DNA of 64,000 nucleotides from Telmatobacter sp. DSM 110680. Lineage in GTDB: Bacteria > Acidobacteriota > Terriglobia > Terriglobales > Acidobacteriaceae. Shown here piece after piece: positions 27,203 through 36,034 of the stretch. The stretch spans positions 3,720,001-3,784,000 of the forward strand of contig NZ_CP121196.1 in NCBI RefSeq assembly GCF_039994875.1, in the 5' to 3' direction. Positions within the stretch are counted from its first letter, which is position 1. The number at the start of each line of letters is the position of its first letter. The notes under the pieces were generated by a model that made no database searches, was not told the origin of the DNA, and saw only the letters and a program-made list of their open reading frames with translations. Position numbers and translations under genes: made by a program.

Positions 27203-28429
27203 ATGGAGCTGAAGAATCGGACGCTATTACGGCGCATTGGCCTGACTTTCACGTTATTTGTAGTTGCCGCGTCGCAAGGCGTTGCCGAAGATAAGGCCCA
27301 CACCAATCCACTGAATCTTGATCCGCAAGTAGAGGAAGCCTATCGGTATTTCTACTTGCTGGATTACCCAACGGCCGTAACAAAGTTTGAGCGAATCCAT
27401 AAGCAGCATCCGGCGGACCCGTACGCGACTGCCATGCTGCTCGATGCCGTCGTCTTTCAGGAGCTATACCGGCAGGACCTGCTGGATACCACTTTCTACG
27501 CAAATGATGGTTTTCTCACCGGCAAACACGCGACCGATGAAGATCCAAAAAAACGCGATGAAATCTTCGCACTCGCCGATGAAGCCGTGAAAGAGGCCGA
27601 TGATCGCATTGGAAAGAATTCCAACGATGTTGACGCTCTTTTTGCACGCGGTTGGGTACGCAGTCTGAGGTGCACCTACGTTGCAATGGTAGAGCGTGGA
27701 TTTTCTAGCGGCTTCCGGCTCGCAGGCAAAGCAAAAGATGATTGCGCGCACGTTCTGCAGATCGATCCCGAATACATCGACGCGAAGCTTGTAGTGGGTG
27801 TCTACAACTACGTGGTTGGCGCTCTGCCGCTGCCTTTCAAATTCTTGATTGGATTTGTGGGAATCACTGGATCAAAAACAAAGGGCATGGAGATGCTCCG
27901 GGACGATGCCAATCGTGGACCGGCCACAAGCGTTGAAGCTCGCACCGTGATTGCGCTGTTCCTGCGACGCGAAGGAAAGTACAAGGAAGCGATTGACGTG
28001 GTCCGCAATCTCAAAAAGCAATATCCCCGGAATTACCTGTTCTGCCTGGAGGAGGCAAATCTCCGCAAAGATGCAGGCGAAGGAATGGGGGCTGTGTACG
28101 CCTACGAGGAAATTGTTTCCGACAACGCGAAGCCCGATTACTTCTCCGAGGCCCGTCTCGAGCTTGCTTACTTTGGGTTGGGGGATGCCCTGCGAGGTCA
28201 GCGGCATTATGCTGAGGCGGCCGCCGCATACGAGAAAGCCGGAGGATCGAGAGGCGTCGGTCCCGAATTGAAGGTTCGAACGCTGTTGGCAGCCGGCGAA
28301 TGCCACGATCTGCTCGGTGAGCGGCAATTGGCCTTGAAGGACTACCAGGCGGCAATTGCGGCAGGTCCCAACACCTCCCGGGCAGACACCGCCCGCAAGA
28401 GGATCAACTCCCCGTATCACGGCAATTAG
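27203..28429 (+). CDS. Exported TPR-type repeat protein
   Basis: About 408 residues. The start ATG at 27203 has GAGGAG a few bases upstream; an in-frame ATG at 27185 is less likely. The N-terminus (MELKNRTLLRRIGLTFTLFVVAASQGVAED) is a signal sequence. The rest is helical with tetratricopeptide-like repeats: FYLLDYPTAVTKFERIHKQHP near the start, REGKYKEAIDVVRNLKKQYP about two thirds along and LRGQRHYAEAAAAYEKAG, LLGERQLALKDYQAAIAAGP at the end. A hydrophobic stretch (VVGALPLPFKFLIGFVGITG) interrupts the middle. It probably acts as a periplasmic scaffold. It may be expressed with the preceding WXXGXW gene. A short terminator follows. Confidence 0.78.
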   Translation: MELKNRTLLRRIGLTFTLFVVAASQGVAEDKAHTNPLNLDPQVEEAYRYFYLLDYPTAVTKFERIHKQHPADPYATAMLLDAVVFQELYRQDLLDTTFYANDGFLTGKHATDEDPKKRDEIFALADEAVKEADDRIGKNSNDVDALFARGWVRSLRCTYVAMVERGFSSGFRLAGKAKDDCAHVLQIDPEYIDAKLVVGVYNYVVGALPLPFKFLIGFVGITGSKTKGMEMLRDDANRGPATSVEARTVIALFLRREGKYKEAIDVVRNLKKQYPRNYLFCLEEANLRKDAGEGMGAVYAYEEIVSDNAKPDYFSEARLELAYFGLGDALRGQRHYAEAAAAYEKAGGSRGVGPELKVRTLLAAGECHDLLGERQLALKDYQAAIAAGPNTSRADTARKRINSPYHGN

Positions 28430-28476
28430 GCAGAGGTTAGCAAGTCAGGCCCTCCTAAAGCAGCGGGTAGTCTCGG

Positions 28477-28495
28477 AACCGTCACGGACGGTTTT
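28477..28495 (+). terminator. Short intrinsic terminator after the TPR gene
   Basis: AACCGTC and GACGGTT form a seven-base-pair stem with an ACG loop, followed by further T residues. It lies 48 bases past the TPR stop codon and before the zinc-ribbon gene. Confidence 0.6.
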
Positions 28496-28542
28496 ACGTA
28501 GTGATATCGTGGAATCAACATAGCGATTCCCGGAGGTTGGTC

Positions 28543-28923
28543 ATGCCCTTCTACTGTCAACGTTGCGGGTCCTCTTTGCCGCCGAGCGCTCGCTTTTGCT
28601 CGAACTGCGGGAACGTGGTGACCGCTGCTCCTCCGCCCCCGGGCAGGCCGCTAGTAAGGCCGATTGCAGGCCGCCAAATTGCGGGTGTTTGCATCGGCGT
28701 GGCCCAGGCCAACGGATGGGATGTGACACTTGTGCGAATCCTTACCGTCGTAGGGTGCCTGTTTACGAGCGGGCTGGTGGGCGTGGCGTATCTGGCCGGT
28801 TGGATCGGAATTCCTGAGGAGTCGATCGCGATGCCCGTAGGTTTTCAGCCGGGTGGTCCGGGAACTTATCCACCAGGGAACTATCCGCCCACGACTCCGG
28901 GCGGCTATCCTCCCAGCGTATGA
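28543..28923 (+). CDS. Zinc-ribbon and PspC-domain membrane protein
   Basis: A 126-residue protein. The first 30 residues are a zinc ribbon with two CxxC pairs (FYCQRCG and RFCSNCG). A proline linker follows, then a PspC domain: RQIAGVCIGVAQANGWDVTLVRILTVVG with its hydrophobic helix (about residues 75-95). The tail is rich in Gly, Pro and Tyr (PPGNYPPTTPGGYPPS). I chose the ATG with CGGAGGT six bases upstream, 14 codons inside the longest frame. PspC domains take part in envelope-stress responses, but no pspA or pspF gene is visible. Its stop overlaps the ATG of the hydrolase by four bases (ATGA), so the two are co-translated. Confidence 0.85.
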   Translation: MPFYCQRCGSSLPPSARFCSNCGNVVTAAPPPPGRPLVRPIAGRQIAGVCIGVAQANGWDVTLVRILTVVGCLFTSGLVGVAYLAGWIGIPEESIAMPVGFQPGGPGTYPPGNYPPTTPGGYPPSV

Positions 28924-29753
28924 GCAAGACGTACGATTCAAACGGAACGCAATTGAGCTTTGAGGATTTTGGCGGGGGGCTGCCCGTCGTCTTCCTCCAC
29001 CCCACACCACTTGACCATGCGTATTGGCTCCCGATGATCGGGGAACTGGGTGAACTGCGCGCCATTGTGCCGGATCTCCGCGGCCATGGAGCGTCCGAAC
29101 TCGGAAACGCTTTGCCCGTCGGGGGTTTTCAACGCGTACCTGATGCGCCGGTTCTTAGTGTGGGACAATTGGCGACCGACGTCCTGGCCCTGATGGATCA
29201 TCTTGCGTTGTCAGAAGCGGTCTTCGCAGGCTGCTCAATCGGCGGCTACGTATTGCTGGAGCTTTGGCGCAGAGCGCCGCTGCGCATGCGAGGCATGGCC
29301 CTCGTGTGCTCGAAACCGCAGCCGGATGCAGACGCAAATCTAGAAAAACGTGTAGAGACGATTGCAAAGATTCGCAGCGATGGGACCGCAGGCGTGTTTG
29401 ACGGTAACGCGCAGACGCTGATTGGAGCCACTGCGCGAAGACAGCGTCCGGAGATCGTCTTTGAATTGCGTACGAGAATGACACTGACGCCTGAAGCAGT
29501 TGTAGCCGTGCAGGCAGGTTTAGCCACTCGACCGGATTCAGTGCCCGAGGTTCCGGGGATAGATGCGCCCATTCTGGCCATCTGTGGCGGCGAGGATCCG
29601 GGCATCTCGGAGGCGGAAATGCGCGTGTTTGAAGCTGCAGAAGGCGGATGCGAATTTCATCTGCTGGCAGATGCCGGACACTTTGCTGCTTACGAACAGC
29701 CGTCGAAACTGGCGGCACTCATGGCGCCGTGGCTCGCACAATTCGAGTTCTGA
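28920..29753 (+). CDS. Alpha/beta-fold hydrolase
   Basis: A 277-residue cytoplasmic hydrolase. The oxyanion segment is VVFLHPTPLDHAYW, followed by DLRGHG. The nucleophile Ser lies in GCSIGGY (about residue 105), the Asp of GGEDPGIS is a candidate third-triad acid and the His is in LADAGHFAAYEQP. These fit the lid-containing esterase, peroxidase and lactonase group, but the substrate cannot be told. There is no signal peptide. Translation is coupled to the zinc-ribbon/PspC gene through an ATGA overlap, an unusual pairing that suggests a shared envelope-related regulation. It precedes lysA by about 95 bases. Confidence 0.87.
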   Translation: MSKTYDSNGTQLSFEDFGGGLPVVFLHPTPLDHAYWLPMIGELGELRAIVPDLRGHGASELGNALPVGGFQRVPDAPVLSVGQLATDVLALMDHLALSEAVFAGCSIGGYVLLELWRRAPLRMRGMALVCSKPQPDADANLEKRVETIAKIRSDGTAGVFDGNAQTLIGATARRQRPEIVFELRTRMTLTPEAVVAVQAGLATRPDSVPEVPGIDAPILAICGGEDPGISEAEMRVFEAAEGGCEFHLLADAGHFAAYEQPSKLAALMAPWLAQFEF

Positions 29754-29848
29754 TCCTTTCTTGCCATTCTGGACGAACCTTGCCACGACTCGAATTACGA
29801 TAGCGTGCCGACCGATATGCGATAGGCTCAAAGCATCCCGTTCGATCA

Positions 29849-31150
29849 TTGGAAGCCATTTTGAATTCAGATTTGAAAACTTCACTCCGCCCTTTTCATC
29901 ATGATCGTGCAGGCGGCGCCCTGAGTTGTGATGGTGTCTCGCTCGGTACGCTCGCGAAGAAGTACGGCACGCCTTTGTACGTCTATTCAGCGAACCAGAT
30001 TGCTGAGAGGCTCGATCTATTCCAACAAGCCTTTTCGGGACGCGATCATCTTGTTTGCTATGCAGTGAAAGCAAACTCGTCGCTGGCAATTCTGAAGCTG
30101 CTTGCAGAGCGCGGCGCTGGATTCGATATCGTTTCCGGAGGGGAACTGGAGAGAGTAATCGCAGCGGCGCCAGAGGCGGTCGGGCGCGTGGTTTTCTCGG
30201 GCGTGGGCAAGACTGCGACCGAGATCGATCGCGCGCTTGAAATGGAAATCCTTGAGTTCAATGTTGAGAGCGAATCGGAACTGGCGCTACTCGCAGAATG
30301 CGCTCGGATGATAAAGAAGAGAGCGCGGTTTGCATTGCGCGTGAATCCTGACGTGTTTGCTGAGACCCATCCTTACATCTCGACCGGATTGCGCGAACAT
30401 AAATTTGGAATCGATATTCGCAGGGCTGCGGAGATCTATCGAAAGGCGGCGAAGAGCAGGTGGCTCGAGCCGCACGGAATCAGTGTTCATATCGGATCGC
30501 AGATTCGTTCGGCGCAGCCCTTTGGCGCTGCAATGGACCGCGTCGTTAAGCTGGTAACGCAACTTAAGCGCGAAGGCATTGCGCTGAAAGTAGTGGATGC
30601 TGGTGGTGGGCTCGGCATCGATTATCACGGCGGCGAAGATGGCGCTGATCCGGCAGCGAAGGTTCTGGAGTATGCGGCAGCGATAGAAAAAGCACTGGCT
30701 GGATCTGACGGTAAGTTGCTGATTGAGCCGGGGCGCTTTATCGTTGCGCAGGCCGGGGCCTTGGTGACGCGCGTGTTGAACGTGAAGAAGAATGGCAAAA
30801 AGACTTTTGTGATCACCGATGCGGCGATGAACGATCTGATCAGGCCAGCGCTCTACCAGGCTTATCACGAGATCGTGCCGGTCAAACCGCGCGCAGGTCG
30901 TGCACGGGCGGTCGATGTGGTGGGACCTGTCTGCGAGACGGGCGACTTTTTCGCGCGAGACAGGATGTTGAAACCGGTTGAAGCTGGTGACTTGGTGGCG
31001 CTGCTCGATGCCGGCGCTTACGGCATGGCGCAGAGTTCGAATTACAACACGCGCTTCAGGCCCGCCGAGGTTCTGGTGGAAGGAAAACAGCACCGCCTTA
31101 TTCGGCGCCGCGAAGAGATGAAAGATCTGCTGGCAACGGAAATCATCTAG
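29849..31150 (+). CDS. lysA: Diaminopimelate decarboxylase
   Basis: Removes CO2 from meso-diaminopimelate to give L-lysine, using pyridoxal phosphate; the last step of lysine synthesis. The 433-residue frame carries the PLP lysine in YAVKAN (Lys about residue 74), GAGFDIVSGGELERV, HIGSQI, DAGGGLGIDY, LLIEPGRFIVAQAG (phosphate contact), CETGDFFA (catalytic Cys) and the DAGAYGMAQSSNYN end. Either TTG at 29849 or the TTG at 29861 begins the protein; the latter has GGAAG better placed. The length matches the family. Near the start FHHDRAGGALSCDGVSLGTLAKKYGTPLYVY is the expected LysA N-terminus. It may be expressed from its own promoter in the 95-base gap. Confidence 0.94.
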   Translation: MEAILNSDLKTSLRPFHHDRAGGALSCDGVSLGTLAKKYGTPLYVYSANQIAERLDLFQQAFSGRDHLVCYAVKANSSLAILKLLAERGAGFDIVSGGELERVIAAAPEAVGRVVFSGVGKTATEIDRALEMEILEFNVESESELALLAECARMIKKRARFALRVNPDVFAETHPYISTGLREHKFGIDIRRAAEIYRKAAKSRWLEPHGISVHIGSQIRSAQPFGAAMDRVVKLVTQLKREGIALKVVDAGGGLGIDYHGGEDGADPAAKVLEYAAAIEKALAGSDGKLLIEPGRFIVAQAGALVTRVLNVKKNGKKTFVITDAAMNDLIRPALYQAYHEIVPVKPRAGRARAVDVVGPVCETGDFFARDRMLKPVEAGDLVALLDAGAYGMAQSSNYNTRFRPAEVLVEGKQHRLIRRREEMKDLLATEII

Positions 31151-31256
31151 CAGACCTGGGCGGCAGTGACAATCCGCGAGTGTGACCAGAAGCACGCGTT
31201 GAAACTACTGCGCGCCTGAGCCCGTCCTGATAAGGTATCTCGCGGAGGAATTTCAA

Positions 31257-32828
31257 ATGTTTTTTCGTACGCAGGCGTTGTGCGCCTTGGCTGTGACAGG
31301 GATTTTGATCGGAATGTCAGCCAGTGTGAATGCGGATCCATTGAAGGTAAAGACGGAGCAGGGAAAAGTCATCGGCAAGACGATCAACAACGGCAAGGTG
31401 CGAGCGTTCATGGGGCTGCCCTACGCTGCGCCGCCTGTCGGAGACTTGCGCTGGAAGGCGCCACAGCCTGCCGCTAAATGGAAGGGCGACCGGGATGCTA
31501 CAAAGTACGGCGCTCACTGTGCGCAGGGACGCGTATTCGACGACATGGTGTTTCAGGATGCGGGGCCGAGCGAAGACTGCCTGTTTCTGAATGTCTATAC
31601 ACCTGCTGATACGAAGGACAAGAGCAAGTTGCCGGTCATGTTCTGGATTCATGGCGGCGGTTACTCGGGCGGCGGAAGTTCGGAGCCGCGGCACAATGGA
31701 GACTTTCTGCCTACGAAGGGCGTAGTGCTGGTCACCATCAATTATCGCCTCGGCGTGTTCGGTTTTCTCGTCACCGATGAACTGGCGAAAGAGAACAACG
31801 GCGTCGCGGGCAATTACGGCTTGATGGACATGGTGGCGGCGCTGCAATGGGTGAAGAGCAACATCGGCGCGTTCGGCGGTGATCCAAACAACGTGACGAT
31901 CTTCGGCGAGAGCGCCGGATCGTTTGCAGTGAGCACGTTGATGGCTTCACCGATGGCGCAGGGCTTATTCGCCAAAGCGATCGGCGAGAGCGGCGCTGCA
32001 TTTCCAAGCGCACTGAATCTCGGCGGGCAGACGGTTACTGAGCGTGCGCCGATTGACGGCAAGTGGGTCGCGACGCTGAACGTGAAGAATCTTGCGGAAT
32101 TGCGCGCCATGCCGACAGACAAGGTGCTGGAGGCCGCGAAAACGAAGGGTCAAACAGGTTTCGCGCCGGTTATCGATGGAAAGTTTTTGACCGAGCCTGT
32201 TCCTGACACCTACGCAGCGGGCAAGCAAGCGCATGTGCCGCTGCTGGCTGGATGGAACGCCGATGAAGGCAGCTTCATGGCCATGCGGGGCATGACAGCG
32301 CCGCAGTGGAAGGAGTTCGCTGCAAAGCAGTTTGCAGACCGTGCCGATGCGTTTGTGAAGCTGTATCCCGGCGAGACCGATGCGCAGGCATTGCGGTCGG
32401 CGGTCGATTTCGGCAGCGACCAGTTCATCGCCTTCGGCACATGGAAGTGGCTCGAGGCGCATCGCAAAACCGGCAACGCTCCCGTGTACCGTTATCACTT
32501 CGAACTCGCGGCTCTGCCGAGCAAGTATCATCCCGGCACGTTCGCATTCCATTCCGACGACATCGAGTACGTATTCGGGACGCTGGATACGCGGCCCGGT
32601 GAAACCATCCGGCCCGAAGATCGCGAGCTAAGCGAGGCGATGCAGACTTACTGGACCAACTTCGCGAAGAATGGCGATCCCAACGGAGCAGGAGTTCCGA
32701 ACTGGCCGAAGTACGACACCACCGACAATGCGATCATCCACCTGAACAGCCCCATCACGTCGGGACCGGACCCGACGCGCGAACGGGACTTGTTCCTTCT
32801 GCAGGGGATTCCGTCGATGCGTTTCTGA
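31257..32828 (+). CDS. Exported type-B carboxylesterase
   Basis: A 523-residue secreted esterase with GGAGG before the ATG and a signal peptide (ALCALAVTGILIGMSASVNA, cut about residue 26). Family marks: GKVRAFMGLPYAAPP, EDCLFLNVYTP (type-B signature 2), WIHGGGY (oxyanion hole), the nucleophile Ser in FGESAGS (about residue 220), the acid Glu in WNADEGSF and the His in FHSDDIEYVFGT. All three catalytic residues are present. It should hydrolyse carboxylic esters in the periplasm or outside the cell; the natural substrate is unknown. A perfect ten-base-pair hairpin lies 20 bases after the stop. Confidence 0.93.
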   Translation: MFFRTQALCALAVTGILIGMSASVNADPLKVKTEQGKVIGKTINNGKVRAFMGLPYAAPPVGDLRWKAPQPAAKWKGDRDATKYGAHCAQGRVFDDMVFQDAGPSEDCLFLNVYTPADTKDKSKLPVMFWIHGGGYSGGGSSEPRHNGDFLPTKGVVLVTINYRLGVFGFLVTDELAKENNGVAGNYGLMDMVAALQWVKSNIGAFGGDPNNVTIFGESAGSFAVSTLMASPMAQGLFAKAIGESGAAFPSALNLGGQTVTERAPIDGKWVATLNVKNLAELRAMPTDKVLEAAKTKGQTGFAPVIDGKFLTEPVPDTYAAGKQAHVPLLAGWNADEGSFMAMRGMTAPQWKEFAAKQFADRADAFVKLYPGETDAQALRSAVDFGSDQFIAFGTWKWLEAHRKTGNAPVYRYHFELAALPSKYHPGTFAFHSDDIEYVFGTLDTRPGETIRPEDRELSEAMQTYWTNFAKNGDPNGAGVPNWPKYDTTDNAIIHLNSPITSGPDPTRERDLFLLQGIPSMRF

Positions 32829-32848
32829 AGACGGTGTCCGCTTTTCCT

Positions 32849-32878
32849 GCAATCCCGCTCTCAACAGGGCGGGATTGC
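32849..32878 (+). terminator. Hairpin terminator after the carboxylesterase gene
   Basis: GCAATCCCGC and GCGGGATTGC are perfectly complementary (ten base pairs) around a ten-base loop, followed by the weak T-rich CTTCCT. It probably stops transcription or protects the 3' end. Confidence 0.65.
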
Positions 32879-33423
32879 CTTCCTAGAATCGGATTTTGCC
32901 GAACGGTCAAATTCTTTCGACCCCGGCGCACCCTCCTTTGCAGCGGTACCCCTCCCCCCATACCCTGGCAGATAAATTCCTCTGTTTCATGGGGTTACGG
33001 CGATTCTGGTACCCTAAATTCCTCACCCTATTTAAGTTAGCCGCAGAACCGTCTCAGGAAAGGACTTAGAGATCGCCGGGAATCACTACGGCTCTCGCAG
33101 AGAAACGCAAATGCTCATGGTTTTCTCTCTCAATGGAGAGATCGATGCAAGTCCATTGTGCGATAGACCGTGGAAATTGCCTGCAAATCAGGCTGGAGAA
33201 TCTTGCATTTTGAATCAATCACTTGAAGCAGGGCGAATGAATAGTTGGTTGACATCATCGCAACCTATGGGGCGAATTCGGGAAATGGGCAGATGGAGAT
33301 TTGGCTGCAGTCGTCGACCATCATACAAGTCTTTAGATGATTACAGCCGAGTAGGCCACTATCCAGGCGCAACCACATTAGCGGCTCATCGGGTGTTTCC
33401 GAGGATTGATTTAGTCTTATGCA
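32879..33423. other. Long intergenic stretch, nothing recognised
   Basis: About 545 bases between the carboxylesterase terminator and the gene at 33424. A 127-codon open frame (33111-33494) overlaps the real gene and has no ribosome-binding site, so I regard it as chance. No repeat copy, tRNA or terminator is seen. The base composition is less GC-rich than that of the flanking genes. Confidence 0.45.
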
Positions 33424-33849
33424 ATGAAAGCGGCTCACATCATCGACGAACTAAAGACCTTTTACAAAGAAGGCGTCGAATACCGCTCCCTTGAGCGACA
33501 CCTTACAGAAGAAGATGTTGAGCGATGGCGCAATGCTTGCGGCTGCTCTCGATCTCAGCTCTTTGACGAGATCGCTAAGGGCCTGGCGCTCGGGTACAAC
33601 GCTTCGGAGCTATTGTTCGACTTTTGCGACATGGTGGTGAATGACCTCGCCAGTCCCGTTACCAACACTAGTGGGCCCAAGCCTCAAATCTTTTGGGAGG
33701 TCTATTCGGCGTTCGATGCGGGTGAGTACTACCACGGCGACAATCGAGATGAAGACCCCGTGGAGGTATATACCCGCCCGATGATTGCTCGGGTCGTCGA
33801 GCTTCTCGCGACAGGTCCAGTCAATCAGCCAGCAGCTTTGGACCAGTAA
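33424..33849 (+). CDS. Hypothetical cytoplasmic protein
   Basis: A 141-residue protein with amphipathic, mostly helical sequence: MKAAHIIDELKTFYKEGVEY, LTEEDVERWRNACG, LFDEIAKGLALGYNASELLFDFCDMVVND. The C-terminal part has FWEVYSAFDAGEYYHGDNRDEDP and a helix MIARVVELLA. No signal peptide or membrane segment. The start ATG lacks a close Shine-Dalgarno motif, so a start elsewhere is possible. I do not recognise a family. The gene is isolated between two non-coding stretches, and codon use looks normal for the window. Confidence 0.6.
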   Translation: MKAAHIIDELKTFYKEGVEYRSLERHLTEEDVERWRNACGCSRSQLFDEIAKGLALGYNASELLFDFCDMVVNDLASPVTNTSGPKPQIFWEVYSAFDAGEYYHGDNRDEDPVEVYTRPMIARVVELLATGPVNQPAALDQ

Positions 33850-33946
33850 CGTTGGATTCTTTCTCAAACGTTTTCCGACGCCGCCGCGTAGCTCCAGTTC
33901 GATCCACCAACATCACAAGCCATCCTGTTTTCGTACTAACTCCGAA

Positions 33947-34363
33947 TTAGTATTCGGTAGTCAATGCTTTCGGGCTCGATCCGTAACGATTGGATCCCGG
34001 GAAGCTGTCGAACATCGCAAAGACATAAACAGCGAATCCGAGAACCGGAACCGCGAGAAGAATCGTCCACGCGGCACTCTTGCCAGTGTCATGCAGTCTC
34101 CTGACAAGGCAGGCATACGAGGGAACGAAGGATGCGCATATAAAAACCGCAAACAGAATTTGGCTCGCAAGCAATGCCCGTTCGGTGAGTGGCGTATCGG
34201 TTCCGTGAGAAACTACGGCGGCGATAATGGTGATCCCAAGCGCGAAGAAGAGCAGCACCAACATAAGGAGGATGTTTGCGAGTTGGAACATCCAGTATTC
34301 CTTGCGGCTCGACCTGCCCTCAAAGTCCATGGCACGTTTCCACGCGAGAAAAAATGAACTCAA
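33947..34363 (-). CDS. DUF805 membrane protein
   Basis: A 138-residue protein of the DUF805 (YhaH) family. The N-terminus FFLAWKRAMDFEGRSSRKEYWMFQL is the diagnostic F-x-GR-x-SR-EYW pattern, followed by a membrane helix (about residues 28-48), another (about 68-88), the conserved RRLHDTGKSAAW segment and a last helix, and the terminal SNRYGSSP. It sits in the inner membrane. The family has no established biochemical role, though members occur with stress and toxin genes. It is transcribed divergently from the exported protein gene at 34630. Confidence 0.88.
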   Translation of the reverse strand: MSSFFLAWKRAMDFEGRSSRKEYWMFQLANILLMLVLLFFALGITIIAAVVSHGTDTPLTERALLASQILFAVFICASFVPSYACLVRRLHDTGKSAAWTILLAVPVLGFAVYVFAMFDSFPGSNRYGSSPKALTTEY

Positions 34364-34629
34364 TGGAATTCTCCAGCATCGGGTCTAAACGGCGAAGCCT
34401 GGCTAAGCCAAGGCTAGCCAACCGTCACAGCCAAGTTCCCACAGCAAAGAATGTTCCTGCAAAGCATTTAATGAGGTGTTACGAATCCGAGGAGTGTGTC
34501 TCGGCGCTCCGAGGTAACCTCGAAATCGTAAAACGAGGTTATCTCCGGATTGTCCGCACCACAGCCAGAGTCGCTTGCGGGCAAACCCTCCAGGCGTCTG
34601 GACGCACCCGAAAGCATTAGCATGTAGCC

Positions 34630-35286
34630 ATGAATCCACGAGGTGGGCGGCTTCTGGTTCTTCTCGGAATGGCAATTAGTTGCTTAGCCGTCGCATCGTA
34701 TTCGGAGCAGGCACCTTCGATCCGGCGAGCCAGCTTCACCAGCCCTGACGGCCTCTTTCGATTCTTCTACCCGTCAGATTTCGAAGTGTGCACACCAGGC
34801 CGAATTGAGCCATGCATTCATTCGTATATCCCGGCATGCGATCAAGACGCGATCGTTTGCGTTGTGTACCCGGCGAAGCAATTCAAGGAAACGAGCTTTG
34901 GAGCCGCTGCGTTCGAGGTGCGTGAACTTAGGACTGATCGCGAGACGATGACGGCCGATGTGTGCGTGACCCCTTATCCGTCAAAGAGTTCAGCGGGCGT
35001 CTCGGAGTGGCCGGAGTATTTGATTTCCGCTCGGCAGCCTGCGAAGGTGATCGGAGGAGTTCTGTTTGTACACGGCATTAAAGTCGAGGGCGCGATGAGC
35101 CATTCGAGTTCCGTGGACCTGTATCGCACATTCCATGGCGGGAGATGCTTCGAGTTGAGCGTCAGCCAGTCAGGCACTGATCCGCATGCTTTCGATCCTC
35201 CGAAGCAGGGGCTGACTGCTCAACAGCAGAAGAAGGTGGACGGGAGTATGAATCAGATTGTTCAAAGCTTCCGGTTCATCAAATAG
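34630..35286 (+). CDS. Exported protein, unknown function
   Basis: A 218-residue exported protein. The signal peptide is GRLLVLLGMAISCLAVASYSE (about residues 6-26). The mature part contains SPDGLFRFFYPSDFEVC, two cysteine-bearing stretches (RIEPCIHSYIPACDQDAIVCVVYP) and a domain rich in strands that ends with a helical QQQKKVDGSMNQIVQSFRFIK. A final Q-x2-Q-S-F-R-F phrase recalls the common end of PsbP-like or lipoprotein stress-domain proteins that start with SPDG-F-F-YP. I give no function. The closest features are the divergent DUF805 gene and the membrane protein gene at 35438. Confidence 0.62.
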   Translation: MNPRGGRLLVLLGMAISCLAVASYSEQAPSIRRASFTSPDGLFRFFYPSDFEVCTPGRIEPCIHSYIPACDQDAIVCVVYPAKQFKETSFGAAAFEVRELRTDRETMTADVCVTPYPSKSSAGVSEWPEYLISARQPAKVIGGVLFVHGIKVEGAMSHSSSVDLYRTFHGGRCFELSVSQSGTDPHAFDPPKQGLTAQQQKKVDGSMNQIVQSFRFIK

Positions 35287-35437
35287 CGCTTCGAGGTTGA
35301 TGAACATAATGATCCAGAGTCGGCTTGCCGGGCTGCCTAGGCGAAGAATCGTCAAAGGTCCGAGTTGCCCACCATCCGCTCGGAACAACTGGTCATCTGC
35401 AGGTGTCTAAAGAAATAAAGCACTCGGAGGCTCTAAA

Positions 35438-35893
35438 TTGCAAGAAGAGCAAGCCGTCAATTTTCAACCAATGTACGGGGAGCACCAGCCGTGGTTTGCC
35501 AGGCTGTTTGCGTTGTACCTGCTCATCGTTATCATCGTTTTGCTTCAACGTGGCGTGCGGTTCATATGGGTTCTGCTAAAGCTACGAAAGCGCAGCGAGC
35601 AGAGTGAATCTGCCTTCAGCGAATTGTCATCCAGAATAGCCTCATCTAAGCAACTGGCTGGGTTAACCGTTCTCGTGTCGATCTTGAATCTCTCGTGGTG
35701 GATCGCTGACATCTTGCTCGGATTGGAGACTGCCAAGGCACCACCAAACCTTGGTTACATTCTCCCTGAGATTGGATATGTGCTCACCGCTTTTAATCTT
35801 GGAATCATCGTCTCTGTAGCAGCATTAGGCGGCTCAATGTGGGCGCAATTTGCCTTGAATCGCCGACGGAATGCGTTCCTCAATCAGAAGTGA
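35438..35893 (+). CDS. Hypothetical membrane protein
   Basis: A 151-residue protein starting at a TTG with GGAGG seven bases upstream. It has three hydrophobic segments (about residues 22-47, 72-94 and 107-131), separated by a charged, coiled-coil-like stretch (LKLRKRSEQSESAFSELSSR). The protein ends in a basic tail RRRNAFLNQK. No family is recognised, although the arrangement of helices and a middle coiled coil recalls ExbB/MotA-type proteins in a loose way. It is closed by a strong bidirectional terminator. Confidence 0.58.
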   Translation: MQEEQAVNFQPMYGEHQPWFARLFALYLLIVIIVLLQRGVRFIWVLLKLRKRSEQSESAFSELSSRIASSKQLAGLTVLVSILNLSWWIADILLGLETAKAPPNLGYILPEIGYVLTAFNLGIIVSVAALGGSMWAQFALNRRRNAFLNQK

Positions 35894-35975
35894 TTTGTTC
35901 GTTTCCTGGCGAGTCACAGGCTACTCGGAAACAACCAACTAATTAACACTTCAACGAGGAAAGCTCCGCCAAATA

Positions 35976-36012
35976 GAAAGGCCGCGTGTCGGAGATCCGA
36001 TCGCGGCCTTTC
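35976..36012. terminator. Strong bidirectional terminator between convergent genes
   Basis: GAAAGGCCGCG pairs exactly with CGCGGCCTTTC (eleven base pairs) around a 15-base loop that itself contains a small CGGA/TCCG stem. It sits between the membrane protein gene (stop at 35893) and the convergent PG-binding gene (stop at 36035). Confidence 0.88.
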
Positions 36013-36034
36013 GAATTTACTTGATTGGATATAG

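Noticed and set aside
26410..27306. Long minus-strand open frames (298 and 203 codons) opposite the WXXGXW tail
   Set aside because: They arise from the repeated GC-rich ESRP-coding DNA, show low-complexity Gly/Ala/Arg/Asp text, and have no ribosome-binding site.
33111..33494. 127-codon frame before the gene at 33424
   Set aside because: Overlaps a better gene in another frame, no ribosome-binding site, mixed composition.
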